DNA of 11,038 nucleotides from the NCBI GenBank assembly GCA_004151065.3, contig NWUY0300065150.1, forward strand, positions 33,155 through 44,192, read 5' to 3'. A program made the position numbers and the translations under genes. The notes beneath the pieces were generated by a model. The model worked only from the letters and a program-made list of their open reading frames with translations, was not told the origin of the DNA and did no database searches. Positions 7,289 through 11,038 of the stretch are shown here, in pieces (within the stretch, counting starts at the first letter, position 1; every line of letters begins with the position of its first letter). The DNA is from Larix sibirica. Its lineage: Eukaryota; Streptophyta; Pinopsida; Pinales; Pinaceae.

Positions 7289-8598
7289 CCAATTACCCCT
7301 CCTATTTATCACTAATCATAAAATTCAAATCGTAAACACAAAGAAGGTCCTTTCTTTGGAGCAGAAATCCCAAAATTAGAAACACTAGGAAGAGTAGGCT
7401 AGGTATTAACAAAATTAGGTAATGCACTCTTAGCTCTAGTTCCATATCCTCTAAAAAATGGTATATAGGAGCCAATTCAAAAAATTGGGGAGTGTGTAGT
7501 GTGATGAGAAAACATTGAATTTCCTTGTGGAAGTTAATTTGGTGGATGTAATACAGGCACATTAACAGAAGGAAGGAGCAAGCTCTATCTGGCATGAAAA
7601 ATCAGTAGAAGATGACAGCATCTATTTAGGAAAATATCTAAACATGTGAACCGGAATCATTTGTATTATTTTGAATGTGATTTCCACCTTTTCCAATCAA
7701 AATTCCCCATCTATTTGTTAACAACCAACAATCAAGCATTGAGCACTTATTGCTTTTTGTCACTGATACCTACAAGATCTAATTTACCAATTGGTAATTG
7801 TTGAATAATCACAAAATTAACTCTAAGACGAGAATCGAGGACTGAATTTAGAACAAATATTTTCTTCATTCTTGTTATTTTCATGGTCCTTGGTAATCTT
7901 AACAGGTAAGTTGAAGATCTACAACTTTTATATTCAAACATGTCTCTTATTTGAAATATCTTATAACTTGGCCCCCTTTTCCAATAACACTTCCTACCAC
8001 ATTACTTGATCCATATCAATTCAACTATATTTCCATTAACCACTCTCCAAGTATAGCACATGTGCATTCAAATAAGAAACACCTTTTTAGTTTAATCTCC
8101 AAGACTTGGGACAAAGAATCAAAATGGAATCGAGATATAGATCATCTCAACAAGTTAGCAAATAAGAATACATGATCCTAACCCTTTCTCCACTACTTGC
8201 TGGATAGAAGAGTCAAAATTTGATCCTTAACCACTCATGGCACTATCTTAACTCCAAAGTAAAATGCACCCTTACAATACATTGATTTGAGCATTGAAAT
8301 TCGAAATCATGGATTGGCTCAAAAAAAATTCATTATATTTAATGCAACAAAGAATCATTTAGACTATTGTGTGCATTAAATCATTTCATAAAATACTATG
8401 ATATATATGTTATTCCATAGGTACATTTGAGATTGTAATAGAATATATAATCCATGACCACTTCTAGAATTATAAATAAAGCACAAAATATGCTACCGTT
8501 TAGGATCACTTCCATTCCTTGCAATAAATCTAAGAAAGTTCCCTGTGTTTTTAGATTACTAAGTAGTACATAATCATTATTTATAAATACCAAAAAAT
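7289..8598. other. Unassigned AT-rich sequence
   Basis: If the zf-RVT relic were part of a longer element, its reverse transcriptase should lie here on the minus strand. I looked for the YADD/FADD core and the endonuclease signatures in the minus frames and saw none. Several open stretches of 60-97 codons occur on both strands (for example minus 7302-7595 and plus 7951-8175), but they overlap each other's shadows and match nothing I know. I treat them as chance. Confidence 0.35.
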
Positions 8599-8913
8599 CT
8601 AAGCATTTATATAGGTCAAAAAACAAGGCTAGAGATGGATGTTATTAGACATAAGAGTTTAATTGAGCTTTTGATGTATAAAATTTGGAGAACAAATGTA
8701 GATACTAGTGAAAAATGTAGAAGCAACCCCAATGTAGGTGTGTACACATCAAACCTTCTCAAGATTGAATGAGACCTACAATACCAATAATTCATGAGAG
8801 TGGCAACAAGGCTAGTTGAGAAGAAAATAATCTTTCTACAATATGAGAATGCTAGACTCATAACAGGAGAATGGGAGAAAATAAAAATAATGTCTCAAAA
8901 TTCTCTGAATTGA
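8599..8913 (+). pseudogene. Possible interrupted coding fragment, unknown family
   Basis: One forward frame reads in a protein-like way across two stops: GQKTRLEMDVIRHKSLIELL, MYKIWRTNVDTSEK, NPNVGVYTSNLLKIE, stop (TGA 8770-8772), a short stretch, stop (TAA 8788-8790), then FMRVATRLVEKKIIFLQYEN and ARLITGEWEKIKIM, ending at TGA 8911-8913. The residue mix (charged, amphipathic, few odd runs) is more convincing than the opposite-strand frame over the same bases, which is rich in Ser, Leu and Phe. I do not recognise the family. It may be a decayed transposon or host exon, or coincidence. Confidence 0.22.
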
Positions 8914-9910
8914 GTACCTACCTTCCCAAAGTGATTATTTGTTTGCGAGGACATGTGACAAATAGTTTGGGACATTTTAGTATCAATGATATTATGATGC
9001 AATTACACACTACCCATCTCAGAGTGTACAACAATAAACCATGGAAGCAAAACAAATATAATGAACTCATAACATAACATTGTTCTTTATTATTGAAACT
9101 AAACAAAGCTAATATGATCATTACATTAAAACCTCAAAAATATTATCCATTAGCACACAAGCTCAATTTCATTAGATCTTCTCTCATGAACTTCACACTC
9201 TAGATCCTTTCAACTTTTCCTCTTCTTCCAAAGCTGATCTTGAACTCCACGATTACCAACAATTCTCTAAACCCTTTCCTACGCCTAATCTTGAGATGAT
9301 CTTCTCTGATCTCATTTGTCAAGTGATTTGTCTCTCTATTTCAGATCCCTTGCAATCCCCTTCTCATCTTGCTTTGATAGCCTTCCTCCTGTGAGCTATC
9401 CTAAACTGCCAACTATTGAGCTGCTTAAACCTTCCCAAATATGAATTCAGGTGCTCCTCTTATAGATCGTGGACCTCCTAGAAACCTACTAATCAAAGTT
9501 GAACATGTTGACTAGCTACACATCATCAGTGGTTGTTCATAGTTGACCATGTCAACTTGGTCCCTTTGTCCCTAAAACGAACACACAATGAAAGGTATAG
9601 GTATTGTAGTGTACTTAAGTGTGTGGGGAGTTGGTAATTTCCTAAACAACATTCTCATTTGAGTTATTGAGAAACACAATGAGAGAGGGAAAGTTCATTG
9701 TTGGCTTGAAAATAACCTCGATAAATCCCATGGATACTACTTCAAATAACCTCAACAAACCCATTTCACTTTGATAAACTTGAGAAAGTACTCTAGGTTG
9801 TCACGACAATAAAGAGGGATTGATGCTAGCCACTATTTCACTTAGAAATTGATCACATTTATTTCACTAACTATTTTGTTTTTCTTTTGACATTTCTTTG
9901 CACTTTCTAA
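8914..9910. other. Unassigned; LTR-like or promoter-like stretch at 9170-9580
   Basis: No gene recognised. The frame at 9176-9394 is open for 72 codons without an ATG near its start (FNFSSSSKADLELHDYQQFS among others) and has a pyrimidine-rich texture common in plant LTRs and leaders. Between about 9506 and 9556 there are three TTGAC cores (TTGACT, TTGACC and an inverted GTCAA), the binding core of WRKY factors, in a stretch repeating GTTGAC/GTCAAC words. On the minus strand AATAATAAAGAAC near 9084-9096 is a possible poly(A) signal. I found no matching second LTR in the window. Confidence 0.3.
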
Positions 9911-9978
9911 AGCAATTGCAAAAATATTTTGAATTGAATTCAATTGCTATAATATTTTGAATGAAATTCAATAATACA
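9911..9978. repeat. 28-bp AT-rich tandem repeat with palindromes
   Basis: AATATTTTGAATTGAATTCAAT at 9923-9944 is repeated as AATATTTTGAATGAAATTCAAT at 9951-9972, a 28-bp period. A perfect 14-bp palindrome (AATTGAATTCAATT) lies at 9932-9945. It is enclosed by an inverted pair AGCAATTG (9911-9918) and CAATTGCT (9941-9948), so the strand can fold into a hairpin. A third partial word, TTTGAATTGAATTG, is at 9997-10010, right where the base composition changes. Confidence 0.7.
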
Positions 9979-10207
9979 AAGCTAGTGTGTTAAAACTTTG
10001 AATTGAATTGGCGGAACTATTCATTGTTGGATTGCTGGGTGTATGTCATCAAGCAATTCGTCATGCACTTATGCCGCTTGAACGTGTGAAGTTATGGCCG
10101 CGTTGTCTTCCGCTTGAATGGCTCCATCTGCTTTCTTGGTATATCAATCCCAAGCCTTTGATTGTCGTCTTGCTTCAGAACTACTGCGAAGAACGACTGC
10201 AAGCTTC

Positions 10208-10240
10208 AAACTTTTCTGTGCGGGCAAATAGATTTGTTAA
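10208..10240 (+). repeat. Direct repeat, left copy
   Basis: This 33-bp word is matched at 32 positions by the copy at 10448-10480; the only change is GTTAA versus CTTAA at the end. The 240-bp spacing is exact. Such a pair could mark an internal duplication or the arms of a small insertion. Confidence 0.85.
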
Positions 10241-10447
10241 TCTCCTACTGCAACTGTATTTGACTGCCTTCTTCCTTCTGAACTACTACGACTGTATTCG
10301 GTGGCCTTATTGTGTATTCGACTGCCGTCTTGCTTTTGAACTACTGCGACTGTATTCGGTGGCCTTGCTTTGGGCGTCTTGCTTCAGAATGACTGCAAGC
10401 TTCAAACTTCTTTACACTAGTTTGGGCAAACCTCTGTCTGTTTTTTT

Positions 10448-10480
10448 AAACTTTTCTGTGCGGGCAAATAGATTTCTTAA
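10448..10480 (+). repeat. Direct repeat, right copy
   Basis: Partner of the 10208-10240 word with one mismatch. It is preceded by a T-rich run (10440-10447) and followed within 25 bp by the abrupt return to AT-rich sequence. Confidence 0.85.
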
Positions 10481-10508
10481 AAGTTCACGCACAGTGCAAA
10501 ACTAGACA

Positions 10509-11038
10509 TTATAAATTCAGGAAGCCGATAGCTATACAAAGCATAACTTTCCATTTCTTAAGAATAGTATGTAGTTTCCTTTTAAACCCAGTTTTATCAA
10601 GATCACGATAATGGGAAAAACCGTGGTATTTAATACTATTCTCCAATACTTTACTGGGTAAAAAGACAGAATTGGAAAATGTTTTTTTTACATCCACTCG
10701 TCAGGAAGACCTTCCAAGAAATTTTTTACACAGTTAAACAGAAAAGAAGGCCGACCACTAATTAAAATAAATATATATCAGTCCTTATTCAAAATTTTGG
10801 TCATTAGAAATATTGTAAACTTTGAAAAATAATCCGAGTAAAAAGAAGTAAGGGCAGTAACCTTTGAATAAGAAAAATTAAATTTATCTCCTTCACTGTT
10901 CTCGTAACAGTGAGGGAAATAAATTTAAGTACAGGTCTTTTACTGAAGGGCAATTTAAATTCTGGAAAATGCAATAGATTTAGCATTTCTGCATCATTTT
11001 CAAATAAAGTAGCCAAATAAAATGCGTGTATAGGCTAC
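10509..11038. other. Unassigned right edge of window
   Basis: No recognised gene. On the minus strand an ATG at 11014-11016 opens a 70-codon frame (MATLFENDAEMLNLLHFPEF, then LPFSKRPVLKF). Its codons up to about 10862 look more gene-like than the Leu/Phe-rich remainder. A TTCAAAG/GTTACT junction there resembles a splice donor, so a first exon running off the window is conceivable. A second minus frame (10509-10697) includes KVLENSIKYHGFSHYRDLDK and matches nothing I know. Both remain speculative. Confidence 0.2.

Larger units (their letters stand above)
10008..10505 (+). repeat. Nested direct-repeat block, open for 165 codons; unlikely gene
   Basis: A block visibly richer in G and C than its flanks, built from reused words. 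GAACTACT(A/G)CGACTGTATTC occurs at 10280 and 10338, continuing GGTGGCCTT in both (58-bp spacing). CGTCTTGCTTCAGAA occurs at 10166 and 10374. GACTGCAAGCTTCAAACTT occurs at 10195 and 10391. A 28-bp exact phrase containing CTGTGCGGGCAAATAG occurs at 10208-10235 and 10448-10475. The frame from TTG at 10008 stays open to 10505, the longest in the window. Its product is Leu/Phe/Cys/Tyr-rich with no recognised domain, and the repeats do not keep a common frame (spacings 58 and 196 are not multiples of three). I read it as a repetitive non-coding element, perhaps part of an LTR or small transposon, that happens to lack stops. Confidence 0.6.

Noticed and set aside
9676-9700. Polypurine tract before an LTR (GAGAGAGGGAAAG)
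   Set aside because: It is not followed by a TG...CA terminal repeat, and no second LTR copy was found.
10008-10505. Calling the 165-codon frame a protein gene
   Set aside because: It starts at TTG, has no recognisable domain, is made of repeats in inconsistent frames, and sits in repetitive DNA.
10480-10510. Helitron 3' end (hairpin plus CTAG near 10501)
   Set aside because: The only stem, GCAC/GTGC, is 4 bp with a single-base loop, and CTAG is followed by A rather than the usual T.
1-11038. tRNA, rRNA, CRISPR or prokaryotic operon signals
   Set aside because: No cloverleaf with a GGTTCGA-type loop, no regularly spaced identical repeats with spacers, and no compact gene strings were seen.

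Overview
The window reads as nuclear DNA of a land plant, probably an intergenic or heterochromatic stretch. It is AT-rich and no long intact gene is visible. The only recognisable coding traces are decayed. They are the gag region of a Ty3/Gypsy-type LTR retrotransposon, the last exons of a plant vacuolar H+-pyrophosphatase with introns still in place, and the zinc-binding tail of a LINE-type reverse-transcriptase polyprotein on the minus strand. The plant assignment rests on the H+-pyrophosphatase similarity and the gag type. I cannot name the species. The long, old, mutation-laden repeat fragments would suit a large repeat-rich genome such as a gymnosperm, but that is a guess.

Layout. 1-1500: no gene recognised, possibly the leader of the retroelement that follows. 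1500-3036: broken gag in an unusual A-A'-B-C-C' arrangement, with a ~294-bp N-terminal segment repeated in tandem, a single-copy core, then a 313-bp C-terminal segment repeated in tandem. No protease, reverse transcriptase or integrase follows. 3037-4480: anonymous sequence with one unrecognised 103-codon reading frame. 4482-5375: H+-pyrophosphatase fragment, three exon pieces separated by GT-AG introns of about 95 and 94 bp, carrying three in-frame stops, altered active-site residues and a lost terminator. 5376-7028: anonymous, with small AT-rich repeats. 7029-7288 (minus): zf-RVT-like domain with a frameshift and three of four zinc ligands replaced. 7289-9900: anonymous, including one interrupted reading frame (8599-8913) and an LTR-like or promoter-like stretch near 9170-9580. 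9911-9978: short AT-rich tandem and palindromic repeat. 10008-10505: compositionally distinct block of nested direct repeats that happens to be open for 165 codons. 10509-11038: anonymous, different in texture again.

Nothing suggests a set of genes acting together; this is a graveyard of fragments. The most useful observations are the paired tandem duplications inside gag with stops common to both copies, the intron-containing H+-pyrophosphatase relic, and the repeat block at 10.0-10.5 kb. I found no CRISPR array, operon, tRNA, rRNA or intact mobile element.
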